From contig DJAN01000128.1 in the NCBI GenBank assembly GCA_002429615.1, positions 1 to 32,245 on the forward strand: DNA of 32,245 bases. Direction: 5' to 3'. The translations under genes were made by a program, and so were the position numbers. Below, piece by piece: positions 1 through 10,694 of this stretch. Each line of letters opens with the position of its first letter. The first letter of the stretch is position 1. The notes beneath the pieces are model-generated. The model worked only from the letters and a program-made list of their open reading frames with translations, did no database searches and was not told the DNA's origin. The stretch comes from Lysobacteraceae bacterium UBA6001. Lineage in GTDB: Bacteria; Pseudomonadota; Gammaproteobacteria; Xanthomonadales; Xanthomonadaceae.

Positions 1-225
1 CGGCGGCGGCGGCGGGGGCGGCGGCGGCGGAGCGTCGACGATCGTCACCATGACGTTGCGCTCCTTCTCGGCGACGGCCTTCGGCGCGACGGCGGGAATC
101 AGCAGCAGCATCAGGGCAGCCAGATGCAAAGCGATTACGAAGGCAATACCAACGATGCGGGGCCAGCTCAAACCCTGGTTCCCGGTATCCTGGTCATACC
201 TGTGGACAACATATTGTTCCGTCAT
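1..225 (-). CDS. tonB: TonB energy transducer, N-terminal part (cut by the window edge)
   Basis: TonB links the ExbB/ExbD proton channel of the inner membrane to TonB-dependent outer-membrane receptors. Seventy-five codons are visible. A short cytoplasmic N-terminus (MTEQYVVHRYDQDTGNQ) is followed by one membrane anchor at about residues 25-45, then a charged stretch (KAVAEKERN), a beta-type segment (VMVTIVDAP) and the start of a proline run. The proline-rich periplasmic spacer and the C-terminal receptor-binding domain lie beyond position 1. The ATG at 225 is the only sensible start; its ribosome site is weak (AGAAAGAG, about 10 bases upstream). In Xanthomonas the next genes would be exbB and exbD. 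The gene is cut inside a CCG/CCC codon repeat, which suggests an assembly break rather than a natural end. Confidence 0.9.
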   Translation of the reverse strand, partial: MTEQYVVHRYDQDTGNQGLSWPRIVGIAFVIALHLAALMLLLIPAVAPKAVAEKERNVMVTIVDAPPPPPPPPPP

Positions 226-253
226 GCGCCAATGACTCTTTCTGTGGGGGCCT

Positions 254-271
254 GGATCACTGGCGTGATCC
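254..271. promoter_or_regulatory. Perfect inverted repeat in the tonB leader (possible operator)
   Basis: GGATCAC-TGGC-GTGATCC, a 7-bp perfect inverted repeat with a 4-base spacer, lies about 29 bases upstream of the tonB start. It falls between the proposed -10 element and the start codon, where a repressor or an RNA hairpin could act. It does not look like a Fur box or a Clp/CRP site. The regulator is unknown. Confidence 0.4.
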
Positions 272-309
272 CCTGATCGGGCGGCTCTGACACCGCAGGA
301 ACCTCCAAG

Positions 310-318
310 CTTATACCA
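310..318 (-). promoter_or_regulatory. Possible extended -10 promoter of tonB
   Basis: The minus strand reads TGGTATAAG, a TG-N extended -10 hexamer with five of six bases matching TATAAT. No -35 box is evident. Transcription would start near 303 and give a leader of about 78 bases containing the 254-271 inverted repeat. Confidence 0.4.
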
Positions 319-320
319 AT

Positions 321-366
321 CCCGGGCCCTGTAGCCACTTATGCACAGGGTTCCGGGCGTTTTTTT
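321..366 (+). terminator. Intrinsic terminator pointing rightward, against the flanking genes
   Basis: CCCGG..CCCTGT (321-332) pairs with ACAGGG-TT-CCGGG (345-357). Seven T residues follow at 360-366. Read rightward this is a classical Rho-independent terminator. Both flanking genes run leftward, and in that direction the hairpin has no U-tract. It may stop antisense transcription or end a small rightward RNA. The loop contains TTATGCACA (339-347), a match to the DnaA-box consensus. Confidence 0.55.
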
Positions 367-372
367 GCGGCC

Positions 373-1554
373 TTATTTGCCGTTGATGATCTTCTTGGCG
401 TCGTCGGGCTTCTTCACGCCCTTGGCCAGCGCCTGCTGAGCCGCCTGCTTGGCCTCGGCGGTACGCCCCTCGTTCTTGAGGACCTTGGCCAGGTTCAGGT
501 AGGTCTCACCGTCCTTGGAGAGGGGAGCGGCCTTCTGCCAGTTCTCGATCGCCTGCGGCAGCTGGTCGGTGTAGTAGTACGACTGGGCCAGCGCCAGGTA
601 GGTCTGGTAGTCCGGCTTGAGGACGCCCTTGGAGATACCCTCGTTGATGACCGCGATGACGTCCTTTTCCTTGTTGTCCGTATTCGCGTAGATCGAATAG
701 AGCTGCTTGTACTCGCGCTCCTCGGTCAGCTGGCCACTGGCGCGCAGCTTGTCCATGACCGCGGCGGCCTTGTCCATCTGGTCGGCCTGCATGTACATGC
801 TCGCCAGGTTGAGCTGGGCCTTCTTGTCGCCCGGGTTCTTGGCGGCGAGCTGCTCGGCGGCGGCGACGGCTTCACCGGTCTGGCCGGCTTCGGCGTACGC
901 GGCCATCAGCAGCTGGTTCCAGCTGTCCTTCGGTTCCGGCGAGGCGGCGATGGCCTGCTTCAGCACCGGGATCGCTTCCTGGTAGCGCTCGGCCTGGTAC
1001 AGCGCCTGGCCCTTCAGGATCAGGTCTTCCGGCTTCTGCGACTTGGTCTCGGCCAGGTACTTGTCGAGCGTGGCCAGGCCTTCCTGGTACTGGTTGTCCT
1101 GCAGTTCCAGCTGCGCCAGCATCAGCATCGACTGGAAGTGGCCGTTGTTGTCCAGGCCGTTGAGGGTGATCGCCTGCTGCAGGTAGGTCTTCGCGGCGGC
1201 GGTGTCGTCCAGGTTGTACGCGGACTGCGCGGCGAGCTGCGAGGCGATCGACTTGTCGGCGTTGTTCGCGGCCGGGTTGGCGATGATCTCATCGGCCTGC
1301 GCGCGCACGGCGGGGTAGTCCTCGCCCTTGTTGAAGGTGTCGATCAGCTTCTGCAACTTGCTGCCGAGCTTGGCCGAGGTCTTTTCCTTCGGTTCCTCGC
1401 GGGTCGCGTTCGGGAACAGCACTTCGGCCTTGGCCGAGCGCGAACTGCGACGACCGGAATCCGACTGCGCCATCGCATCCGTGACAACGGCACCGCCCAG
1501 GGCAGCGGCAATGAGCAGGGTCAGCAGGGCTTTGTTGCGATAGGGCTGTTTCAT
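373..1554 (-). CDS. Exported tetratricopeptide-repeat protein beside tonB
   Basis: This is a periplasmic TPR protein of 393 residues. It opens with a clear Sec signal peptide (KQPYRNK, a hydrophobic core LLTLLIAAALGG, cleavage probably after DAMA). TPR-like helix pairs run from about residue 65 to the end, with motifs such as AYNLDDTAAAKTYLQQAI, ALYQAERYQEAIPVLKQAI and LAQSYYYTDQLPQAIENWQKA. The ATG at 1554 is chosen because GAGGTGATC, an excellent Shine-Dalgarno match, sits just before it; the GTG at 1560 is part of that site. TPR proteins scaffold protein contacts. Its place directly upstream of tonB on the same strand (148 bases) suggests a role with the TonB system, as described for TPR partners of some other TonB systems, but that is inference. 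No enzymatic motif is visible. Confidence 0.8.
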   Translation of the reverse strand: MKQPYRNKALLTLLIAAALGGAVVTDAMAQSDSGRRSSRSAKAEVLFPNATREEPKEKTSAKLGSKLQKLIDTFNKGEDYPAVRAQADEIIANPAANNADKSIASQLAAQSAYNLDDTAAAKTYLQQAITLNGLDNNGHFQSMLMLAQLELQDNQYQEGLATLDKYLAETKSQKPEDLILKGQALYQAERYQEAIPVLKQAIAASPEPKDSWNQLLMAAYAEAGQTGEAVAAAEQLAAKNPGDKKAQLNLASMYMQADQMDKAAAVMDKLRASGQLTEEREYKQLYSIYANTDNKEKDVIAVINEGISKGVLKPDYQTYLALAQSYYYTDQLPQAIENWQKAAPLSKDGETYLNLAKVLKNEGRTAEAKQAAQQALAKGVKKPDDAKKIINGK

Positions 1555-1692
1555 GATCACCTCGGTCGGGCGCCGCCTGGGCGACGCTGGAAGGAAACGC
1601 TGGCCGTACGAAAAACAGAGCCGGCAAACTTAGCAGAAACTTTCACGCACAGAAAACGGTTTCCATGCTGGGGTGCAGCAATACGCCACCGT

Positions 1693-2502
1693 CTAGCCGC
1701 AACGGGGACTCCTGCCATCGCGTTTGGCCTGTTCATAGACCGGCATCAGCGAGGGCGCGTCGCGTTGCAGTTCGCGGATGCGGTTGGCTGGATCCGGGTG
1801 GGTGGACAGCCACTGCGGCGAACGCGCGCCTCCTGCCGCCATCATGTTCTGCCACAGGTTGACCGCTTGTGACGGATCGAAGCCTGCTTCGGCCATCAGG
1901 CGCTGACCGACGATATCGGCCTCGCTTTCCTGGGTACGCGAGCCGGGCAGCAGGAACGCGGTCTGCGCGGTCATGCCGCCGATCTGGTTGACCGCGCTGG
2001 CGGCGTTGCCGCCATAGGCCGCACCGGCCAGCGCACCAATCACCGACAGCCCGGTCTGCGCGCCCATCTGGCGCGTGATGCGCTCTTCGTGGTGCCGCGA
2101 GATCACATGGCCGATTTCGTGGCCGAGCACCGCGGCGAGCTGGTCCTGCGTCTTGGCGACCTTGAAGATGCCGGTGTTGACGCCGACCTTGCCGCCCGGC
2201 AGCGCGAACGCGTTGGGTTCGTCATCGACAAACACCGCGGTCTCCCAGGCGGTATTGCGCCACTGCGGCGGCAGCTGCGCGACCAGCGCGTTGACCACGC
2301 ACTTCACGTACGCGATCTGCTTGCCGTCGCTGCTGATCTTTTCCTTCGACTTGGTTTCGGCGAATGCCTGCGCGCCCAGCTGGTCGAGCTGCTGCTGCGA
2401 GACGCCACCGATCATCTGCTTGCGCCCGGTGGGTGAGGTGGTGGTTGCACAGGCCGACAACGCCAGCGCCAGCACGACACCCAATGTCACGAGTTTGTTC
2501 AT
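1693..2502 (-). CDS. M48-family zinc metallopeptidase, lipoprotein (LoiP/YggG-like)
   Basis: This is a membrane-anchored zinc protease of 269 residues, probably acting in envelope quality control. A lipoprotein signal ends in LSAC with Cys18 as the lipidated residue. The catalytic motif HEIGH is at residues 128-132, and the third zinc ligand lies in ESEAD (E192). Typical M48 sequence follows (THPDPANRIRELQ). The short single-domain length matches LoiP/YggG-type proteins rather than BepA, which carries C-terminal TPRs. The start ATG is preceded by GGGGGA. It lies in the leftward run between the CPBP protease and the TPR gene, so two envelope proteases are neighbours here. The substrate is not known. 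Confidence 0.9.
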   Translation of the reverse strand: MNKLVTLGVVLALALSACATTTSPTGRKQMIGGVSQQQLDQLGAQAFAETKSKEKISSDGKQIAYVKCVVNALVAQLPPQWRNTAWETAVFVDDEPNAFALPGGKVGVNTGIFKVAKTQDQLAAVLGHEIGHVISRHHEERITRQMGAQTGLSVIGALAGAAYGGNAASAVNQIGGMTAQTAFLLPGSRTQESEADIVGQRLMAEAGFDPSQAVNLWQNMMAAGGARSPQWLSTHPDPANRIRELQRDAPSLMPVYEQAKRDGRSPRCG

Positions 2503-2564
2503 CCGGATCCCCCGAAGGTTCGAGGGAATTCTGGCAGGCTCGGCTTAACTTTTCGTCAATCGAA

Positions 2565-3419
2565 CTACTGCAATCCGAACCAGTACAGCGCCGCCATGGC
2601 GATGGCGTTGTTGAGGCCATGGGCGAGGATCGCCGCCCACAACGAACCGGTGCGCCAGTAGAGCCAGGCGAACGCCGCGCCCATGGCGCCGTACACCAGC
2701 CACAACTGGCAGATGGCGAGCACGCCGTTGCCGCTCAGGCCGGGGATTTCATGCAGCAGCGCGAAAGCCAGGCTGCTGAGCACGATGCCCAGCACCGGGC
2801 GGCCCGCGGCAAGCAGGCGCCCGAACAGCACGCGGCGGAACAACAGCTCTTCGTACGCCGGCGCCAGCAGCACCGCGAACAGCACCGCCGACAACGGCCA
2901 CTGCGCGAGCAGGTCGCTCATCAGCGAGAGGTTGGTGGGCACCGGCTTGATGTCGAGGCGATCGGCGAGCATGCCCGTCGCGGTGCTGAAGCAGAACACG
3001 CCCACCGCCACCAACACCGCCAGGCCCCAGGTCCGCGGCTGGCGCAGCGCAGCCCAGGACTGCTGGCGTTCGGCGCGGCTGGCGCGGCGGCGCCAGAAGT
3101 ACACCACCAGCGCGGCCGCGCCGGTACTGACCAGGGCCATCAACAGCTGCGCCATGGCACCGGGCTGGCCGAGCTGGTGCGCCACCTGGGCCGGGTCGAT
3201 CTCGACGCCGCGCGAGCGCGCCTCGAACACCACCTGGAAACCACGCAGGACGCCCCAGACCAGGCCGCCGGCGATGCTGACCACCAGCAGGATCACCAGG
3301 GCGATCAGTGCGTCGAGGAAGAAGTTGAGCACCGGCGCGCGATCAACCACGGGCGCGACGGGTGCCGGTGCGGACAACGCCTCCACGGCGGGAGGCGGGG
3401 ACACGGGTAGATCGTTCAT
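2565..3419 (-). CDS. CPBP-family intramembrane metalloprotease (Rce1/Abi-like)
   Basis: This polytopic inner-membrane protein of 284 residues carries the three CPBP (CAAX protease and bacteriocin-processing) motifs: EELLFRR (E190, E191, R195), FALLH (F219-H223) and HGLNN (H267-N271). These residues form the intramembrane metal site in Rce1-type enzymes. A proline-rich cytoplasmic N-terminus of about 28 residues precedes the first membrane helix at about residues 30-58, and about seven hydrophobic segments follow. AGGA stands 5 bases before the ATG. The gene follows gyrB after a terminator hairpin, so it probably has its own promoter or relies on read-through. The substrate is unknown; bacterial members process peptides or contribute to bacteriocin immunity. 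Confidence 0.88.
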   Translation of the reverse strand: MNDLPVSPPPAVEALSAPAPVAPVVDRAPVLNFFLDALIALVILLVVSIAGGLVWGVLRGFQVVFEARSRGVEIDPAQVAHQLGQPGAMAQLLMALVSTGAAALVVYFWRRRASRAERQQSWAALRQPRTWGLAVLVAVGVFCFSTATGMLADRLDIKPVPTNLSLMSDLLAQWPLSAVLFAVLLAPAYEELLFRRVLFGRLLAAGRPVLGIVLSSLAFALLHEIPGLSGNGVLAICQLWLVYGAMGAAFAWLYWRTGSLWAAILAHGLNNAIAMAALYWFGLQ

Positions 3420-3435
3420 CGCATTCCTGCGCGGC

Positions 3436-3474
3436 GGGAAGAAGGACGTCGCATCGCTCCCCGATGCGACGTCC
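3436..3474 (-). terminator. gyrB terminator hairpin
   Basis: A perfect 13-bp stem (3444-3456 with 3462-3474) closes a 5-base loop, 12 bases after the gyrB stop codon. On the minus strand it is followed by the pyrimidine-rich tail TTCTTCCC, which is only moderately U-rich. Confidence 0.7.
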
Positions 3475-3486
3475 GTACCGATGATG

Positions 3487-7171
<3,685 letters not shown>

Positions 7172-7500
7172 TCGGCCGCGGGGGAGGGGAAGGATCGTGC
7201 CGGAGGCACTGGATCGGCCCGCCAGCATACGGGAGAGCCGGACGGACCGGCAGCCATCCGCGGAAGCCGCCGAGGTGTAGGAGTTGAGGGCAATCTGTGG
7301 ACAACTCAAGCGGGATGGCAGCGCGATTGCACTGTCCACAGCCCATCCCCAGGCTTGAACGTGGTTTTTCCAGGGGGTTTCAACCCCAGTTTCCGAAGCT
7401 AATTCAGTGACTTAGTGAGTTTTCCAACGAAATCTGTCCTACCAAGCACCACATAGCTCTTGATTTATATCTTCTAAAAAGCTGTAGAACAGAGCCGAGA

Positions 7501-7530
7501 TAAAGAAAAAGCCCGAGGTCTCCCCGGGCT
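7501..7530 (-). terminator. dnaN intrinsic terminator
   Basis: On the minus strand AGCCCGGGG-AGA-CCTCGGGCT (7530 to 7510) is followed by TTTTTCTTT. This is a Rho-independent terminator 26 bases beyond the dnaN stop codon, so dnaN and recF are probably not simply co-transcribed. Confidence 0.85.
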
Positions 7531-7535
7531 CTCTC

Positions 7536-7551
7536 GGTTCCACGTGAAACA
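7536..7551. other. parS centromere site 3 (4 bases beyond the dnaN stop)
   Basis: GGTTCCACGTGAAACA, read on the other strand as TGTTTCACGTGGAACC, matches the parS consensus with one arm in the TTTCAC form and the other in the GTGGAA form. It lies between the dnaN stop codon and its terminator. Confidence 0.88.
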
Positions 7552-7555
7552 CGAA

Positions 7556-8656
7556 TCAGAGGCGCAGCGGCATCACCACGTGACGCGACTTCTCGCTGCT
7601 CGCCTCACGCACCAGCGCCGAGGAGTTCGCGTCACGCAGCTGGATGACTATGTGCTCATCGCGCAGCGCGGACAGGGCGTCCAACAGGTAGTTCACGTTG
7701 AAGCCGATCGCCAGGTCGGACACCTTGGTGTCGGCCTCGATCTCTTCCTGCGCCTCTTCCTGCTCCGGGTTATGCGCGCTGATCTTCAGCTGACCCGGCG
7801 ACACCTCGACGCGAACGCCGCGGTACTTCTCGTTCGACAGAATCGCCGCACGCTGCAGCGACGCACGCAGCGCCTCGCGGTCGACCTTGACCTCGCGATC
7901 GGCACCGATCGGAATCACCGCCTCGTAATCCGGGAAGCGGCCGTCGATCAGCTTGGAGGTGAAGGTCACATCGTCGCGCTTCACGCGCACGTGGCTGCGG
8001 CCGACTTCCAGCTCAAGCGCGCGGTCGCCGCCTTCGAGCAGGCGCTGCAGCTCGGTCACGCCCTTGCGCGGCACGATGATCTGGCGCTTGGTGCCCATGC
8101 TGCCGTCCAGCTCGGTTTCGCACAGCGCCAGGCGGTGGCCGTCGGTGGCCACGCAGCGCAGCGTCGAATCACGCAGGTCGAACAGCAGGCCATTGAGGTA
8201 ATAGCGCACGTCCTGCTGCGCCATCGCGAACGCCGTGCGCTCGATCAGCTCCTTCAGGCCGGCTTCCGGTACCACGACGCGCTCGGTGGCTTCGACTTCA
8301 TCGACAGACGGGAAGTCGTTCGCCGGCAGCGTCGCCAGCGTGAAACGGCTGCGTCCCGCCTGCACCGTGACCTTCTCGCCCGACTGCGACACCGTGACCC
8401 GGCTGCCATCGGGCAGTGCGCGCACGATCTCGAACAGCTTGCGGGCCGGAATCGTGGTCTCACCGTCCTGCGCATCCTCCACCGCGATGCGCGAAATCAT
8501 TTCCACCTCGAGATCCGTGCCGGTCAGCGACAGCTGGCCGTTCTGGACCTGGACCAGGAAGTTGGCCAGCACGGGCAGTGTCTGGCGGCGTTCAACCACA
8601 TTGACCACTTGGGCCAGTGGCTTGAGGAAGGCTTCGCGCTGCAGTGTGAAACGCAT
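7556..8656 (-). CDS. dnaN: DNA polymerase III beta sliding clamp
   Basis: DnaN is the ring-shaped processivity clamp that encircles DNA and tethers Pol III and other partners. The 366-residue product is the standard length and shows three clamp-fold repeats. It opens with MRFTLQREAFLKPLAQVVNVVERRQTLPVLANFL, ends in HVVMPLRL, the usual extreme C-terminus that forms part of the partner-binding pocket, and contains typical segments such as RYYLNGLLFDLRD and ATDGHRLAL. The start at 8656 is fixed by this N-terminus. It follows dnaA in the usual order, separated by a 285-base spacer that may be the origin, and is followed by parS site 3 and a terminator. Confidence 0.98.
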   Translation of the reverse strand: MRFTLQREAFLKPLAQVVNVVERRQTLPVLANFLVQVQNGQLSLTGTDLEVEMISRIAVEDAQDGETTIPARKLFEIVRALPDGSRVTVSQSGEKVTVQAGRSRFTLATLPANDFPSVDEVEATERVVVPEAGLKELIERTAFAMAQQDVRYYLNGLLFDLRDSTLRCVATDGHRLALCETELDGSMGTKRQIIVPRKGVTELQRLLEGGDRALELEVGRSHVRVKRDDVTFTSKLIDGRFPDYEAVIPIGADREVKVDREALRASLQRAAILSNEKYRGVRVEVSPGQLKISAHNPEQEEAQEEIEADTKVSDLAIGFNVNYLLDALSALRDEHIVIQLRDANSSALVREASSEKSRHVVMPLRL

Positions 8657-8819
8657 GTGGTTCCGTGCCCCTATGCTTTTAAAGATGTGGAATAAATCAA
8701 AAGCTTGGTGGTGATGGTAGGCGCGTTTTTCGCGGAAAACCACCTTAACCTATTGTTATTAAAGGGTAATTTCTACTCGAAACCCTTTGGATTACTGCCC
8801 CGGCGTCTGGGGTAAAACC

Positions 8820-8828
8820 TGTGGATAG
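8820..8828 (-). promoter_or_regulatory. DnaA box, one mismatch
   Basis: TGTGGATAG on the plus strand, that is CTATCCACA on the minus strand, differs by one base from TTATCCACA. It faces the perfect box 26 bases away. Confidence 0.6.
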
Positions 8829-8854
8829 TTTTTCCGGTTCGTCCCCGACGAATC

Positions 8855-8863
8855 TTATCCACA
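8855..8863 (+). promoter_or_regulatory. Perfect DnaA box
   Basis: TTATCCACA is identical to the high-affinity DnaA-binding consensus. It lies 79 bases downstream of the dnaA stop codon. Confidence 0.85.
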
Positions 8864-8941
8864 GTTTCTCCCGGCCTTGCGCGCAAATCATGCACTGAAT
8901 TTTCCCGCCTGTGCGCGTGCGCCGGAACTTCGTGTCGCGGC

Positions 8942-10285
8942 TTACTCGCTCAGCTTGCGGATCAGCTTGTCCCAGTCCTCGCGCAGCTTGCCGTCGGTCT
9001 CCATCAGGGTGCGGATCTGCCGGCAGGCATGCAGCACCGTGGTGTGGTCGCGGCCGGCGAACGCATCGCCAATCTCCGGCAGGCTGTGTTCGGTCAGCTC
9101 CTTGGCCAGCGCCATCGCGACCTGGCGCGGACGCGCCAGCGAACGGGTACGGCGCTTGGACAGCAGGTCCTTCATCTGCAGGCCGTAGTAATCGGCCACG
9201 GTCTTCTGGATGTTGGGGATGCCAATCGCCTGCTGCTGCGCCCGCAGCAGGTCGCGCAGCGTTTCCTGCGCGAATTCCACGGTGATCGTGCGGCCGGTGA
9301 AATTGGCGCGCGCGGTCAGCGTGTTGAGCGCACCTTCGAGGTCGCGCACGTTGGAACGCATCTTCTTGGCGATCAGGAACGCGACGTCGTCCGGAATCTC
9401 CGCGCCACGTTCGCGTGCCTTGGCCAGCACGATGGCCGCGCGGGTCTCGAAGTCCGGCGGATCGATCGCCACCGACAGGCCCCAGGCCAGGCGCGACTTC
9501 AACCGCGGTTCCAGGCCTTCCACTTCGCGCGGATAGCGGTCGCAGGTCAGGATGATCTGCTGGCGGCCATCGAACAGCGCGTTGAAGGTGTGGAAGAACT
9601 CCTCCTGCGTGCGGTCCTTGCCGGCGAAGAACTGGATGTCGTCGATCAGCAGCGCGTCGATCTGCTGGAACTGGCGCTTGAACTGGTCCATCGCCTTGTC
9701 CTGCAGCGCACGGATCATCGCGCTGAAGAACTGTTCCGAGCGCAGGTACATGACCTTGGCATGCGGGTTGGCCTGGCGCATGGCGTTGCCAGCCGCGAAC
9801 ATCAGGTGGGTCTTGCCCAGGCCGGTGCTCCCGTACAGCAGCAGCGGGTTGTGCGCGCGATCGCCCGGCTTCTGCGCGGCCTGCAGCGCCGCGGCGCGGC
9901 CGAGCTGGTTGCTGCGGCCTTCCACGAAGTTGTCGAACGTGTAGTGGGTGTCCAGGTTGCCGGCGAACGGCACCGGGGCCGCCTGCGGCGCCACCGCCTG
10001 GGCCACCGCGGCCGCCAGCGGGGCGGTGGGTGCGACCGGTTCGATCGGCTTCGGGCGCGAACCCACGGCCAGCGCCACCTCGCCGTTGCCGACGTAGTGG
10101 TTCAGCAGCTCGCGGATCCGCGACAGGTAGCGTTCGCGCACCTGCTCGACGATGAAGGCGTTCGGGGCGTACAGCACGACGCTGTCGGCACGCTCGTCGG
10201 CCTGCAGGGGTTTCAACCAGGTGTGGACATCTTCGGGCGGGAATTCCGCCTCGAGACGTTCCAGGCAACGGGGCCAAGCATCCAT
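8942..10285 (-). CDS. dnaA: Chromosomal replication initiator DnaA
   Basis: DnaA binds DnaA boxes at the origin, oligomerises with ATP and opens the duplex. The product has 447 residues. Domain I is at about 1-75 ([15 protein letters not shown]), followed by an Ala/Pro-rich linker at about 78-108. The AAA+ domain has Walker [10 protein letters not shown] (152-160, K158) and Walker B LLIDD (212-216). Domain IV carries the DnaA signature ([18 protein letters not shown]) near the C-terminus. The ATG at 10285 fits the family N-terminus. The reading frame stays open for 72 codons upstream, but that part crosses the spacer and the rpmH promoter. No strong Shine-Dalgarno stands before this ATG; a tiny upstream ORF overlaps it. 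DnaA boxes upstream suggest autoregulation. Confidence 0.98.
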   Translation of the reverse strand: MDAWPRCLERLEAEFPPEDVHTWLKPLQADERADSVVLYAPNAFIVEQVRERYLSRIRELLNHYVGNGEVALAVGSRPKPIEPVAPTAPLAAAVAQAVAPQAAPVPFAGNLDTHYTFDNFVEGRSNQLGRAAALQAAQKPGDRAHNPLLLYGSTGLGKTHLMFAAGNAMRQANPHAKVMYLRSEQFFSAMIRALQDKAMDQFKRQFQQIDALLIDDIQFFAGKDRTQEEFFHTFNALFDGRQQIILTCDRYPREVEGLEPRLKSRLAWGLSVAIDPPDFETRAAIVLAKARERGAEIPDDVAFLIAKKMRSNVRDLEGALNTLTARANFTGRTITVEFAQETLRDLLRAQQQAIGIPNIQKTVADYYGLQMKDLLSKRRTRSLARPRQVAMALAKELTEHSLPEIGDAFAGRDHTTVLHACRQIRTLMETDGKLREDWDKLIRKLSE

Positions 10286-10299
10286 CAAAGTGTATTCAT
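10285..10299 (-). promoter_or_regulatory. Possible mini-ORF coupled to the dnaA start
   Basis: The minus strand reads GGAAGG (10311-10306), six bases, then ATG AAT ACA CTT TGA, whose stop shares its final A with the dnaA ATG (TGATG). An earlier ATG at 10302 is in the same frame. This Met-Asn-Thr-Leu leader has a better ribosome site than dnaA itself, so dnaA could be translated by coupling. The pattern is seen directly; its function is inferred. Confidence 0.4.
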
Positions 10300-10397
10300 C
10301 ATGGGCCTTCCGGGCGCGCAGGCATCCGCCATGCATCGGCACGGGAGGCAGAAAACGGATGGGCCAGACTACCACCGGGGGGAGGGTTTTCCCATAT

Positions 10398-10406
10398 TTA
10401 TTCACA
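10398..10406 (+). promoter_or_regulatory. DnaA box upstream of dnaA
   Basis: TTATTCACA fits the TTATNCACA consensus, and a weaker ACATCCACA follows at 10410-10418. They lie 113-133 bases upstream of the dnaA start in the dnaA-rpmH spacer (10286-10515), where they could repress dnaA or belong to a second origin half. Confidence 0.65.
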
Positions 10407-10447
10407 GGCACATCCACAGGCTCGTGAGTGCGCTGCCACCATGCGAC

Positions 10448-10477
10448 TTGACCGCAGCGGGGGCATACCTCTAGAAT
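10448..10477 (+). promoter_or_regulatory. rpmH-rnpA promoter
   Basis: TTGACC (10448-10453), an 18-base spacer and TAGAAT (10472-10477) match the sigma-70 consensus at five of six bases in each box. Transcription would start near 10484, about 32 bases before rpmH. Confidence 0.8.
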
Positions 10478-10515
10478 TTCCGGTTCTTTCGTACCCATCA
10501 CCTACAGAGGCCCCC

Positions 10516-10656
10516 ATGGCCACCAAGCGCACCTACCAGCCCAGCAACCTCAAGCGCAAGCGCGACCACGGTTTCCGTGCCCGCATGAAGACGGCCGACG
10601 GCCGCAAGGTGCTGGCTCGTCGCCGCGCCAAGGGCCGCAAGCGCCTGAGCGCTTGA
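10516..10656 (+). CDS. rpmH: Large ribosomal subunit protein bL34
   Basis: This small, very basic protein of the 50S subunit has 46 residues. It opens with [20 protein letters not shown] and continues with [23 protein letters not shown], which is diagnostic for bL34. AGAGG precedes the ATG. A near-consensus promoter stands just upstream, and rnpA follows directly, as in almost all bacteria. The gene is divergent from dnaA. Confidence 0.98.
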   Translation: MATKRTYQPSNLKRKRDHGFRARMKTADGRKVLARRRAKGRKRLSA

Positions 10657-10694
10657 TTGCCGCGCCGCTGAACGCGGCCCAGGCAATCCAGACC

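Larger units (their letters stand above)
7172..7555. other. recF-dnaN spacer with DnaA-box-like repeats and AT-rich DNA
   Basis: This 384-base stretch has no gene. It holds a perfect 9-bp inverted repeat CTGTGGACA (7295-7303) / TGTCCACAG (7333-7341), which contains two DnaA-box-like sequences. It also holds the palindrome GGGGTT-TC-AACCCC (7374-7387) and an AT-rich stretch at about 7395-7505, striking against GC-rich surroundings and including TATAAAT on the minus strand. The dnaN terminator and parS site 3 lie at its right end. A recF promoter probably lies here, but no -35/-10 pair is convincing. Confidence 0.6.
8657..8941. other. oriC: dnaA-dnaN spacer, candidate replication origin
   Basis: The 285-base spacer contains a perfect DnaA box TTATCCACA (8855-8863) and an inverted near-perfect one TGTGGATAG (8820-8828, one base off TGTGGATAA). 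Beside them is an AT-rich segment at about 8665-8785 that could be the unwinding element. An inverted repeat AAAGGGT (8761-8767) / ACCCTTT (8782-8788) lies within the AT-rich part. The dnaN promoter must also be here. My recollection, not checked here, is that the equivalent spacer was reported as the origin in Xanthomonas campestris. The dnaA-rpmH spacer is the main alternative. Confidence 0.6.

Noticed and set aside
202..210. TGTGGACAA in tonB as a functional DnaA box
   Set aside because: It has one mismatch, lies within coding sequence and stands alone, so chance is a sufficient explanation.
7571..7586. Additional CCACGTGA sequence near the dnaN 3' end as a fourth parS
   Set aside because: Only the central CACGTG matches; the GTT/AAC arms are absent.
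10286..10501. In-frame N-terminal extension of dnaA with a CPRCG zinc-ribbon-like motif
   Set aside because: It runs through the spacer holding DnaA boxes and the rpmH promoter, lacks family support, and DnaA homology starts exactly at [11 protein letters not shown]. Two cysteines alone do not make a zinc site.
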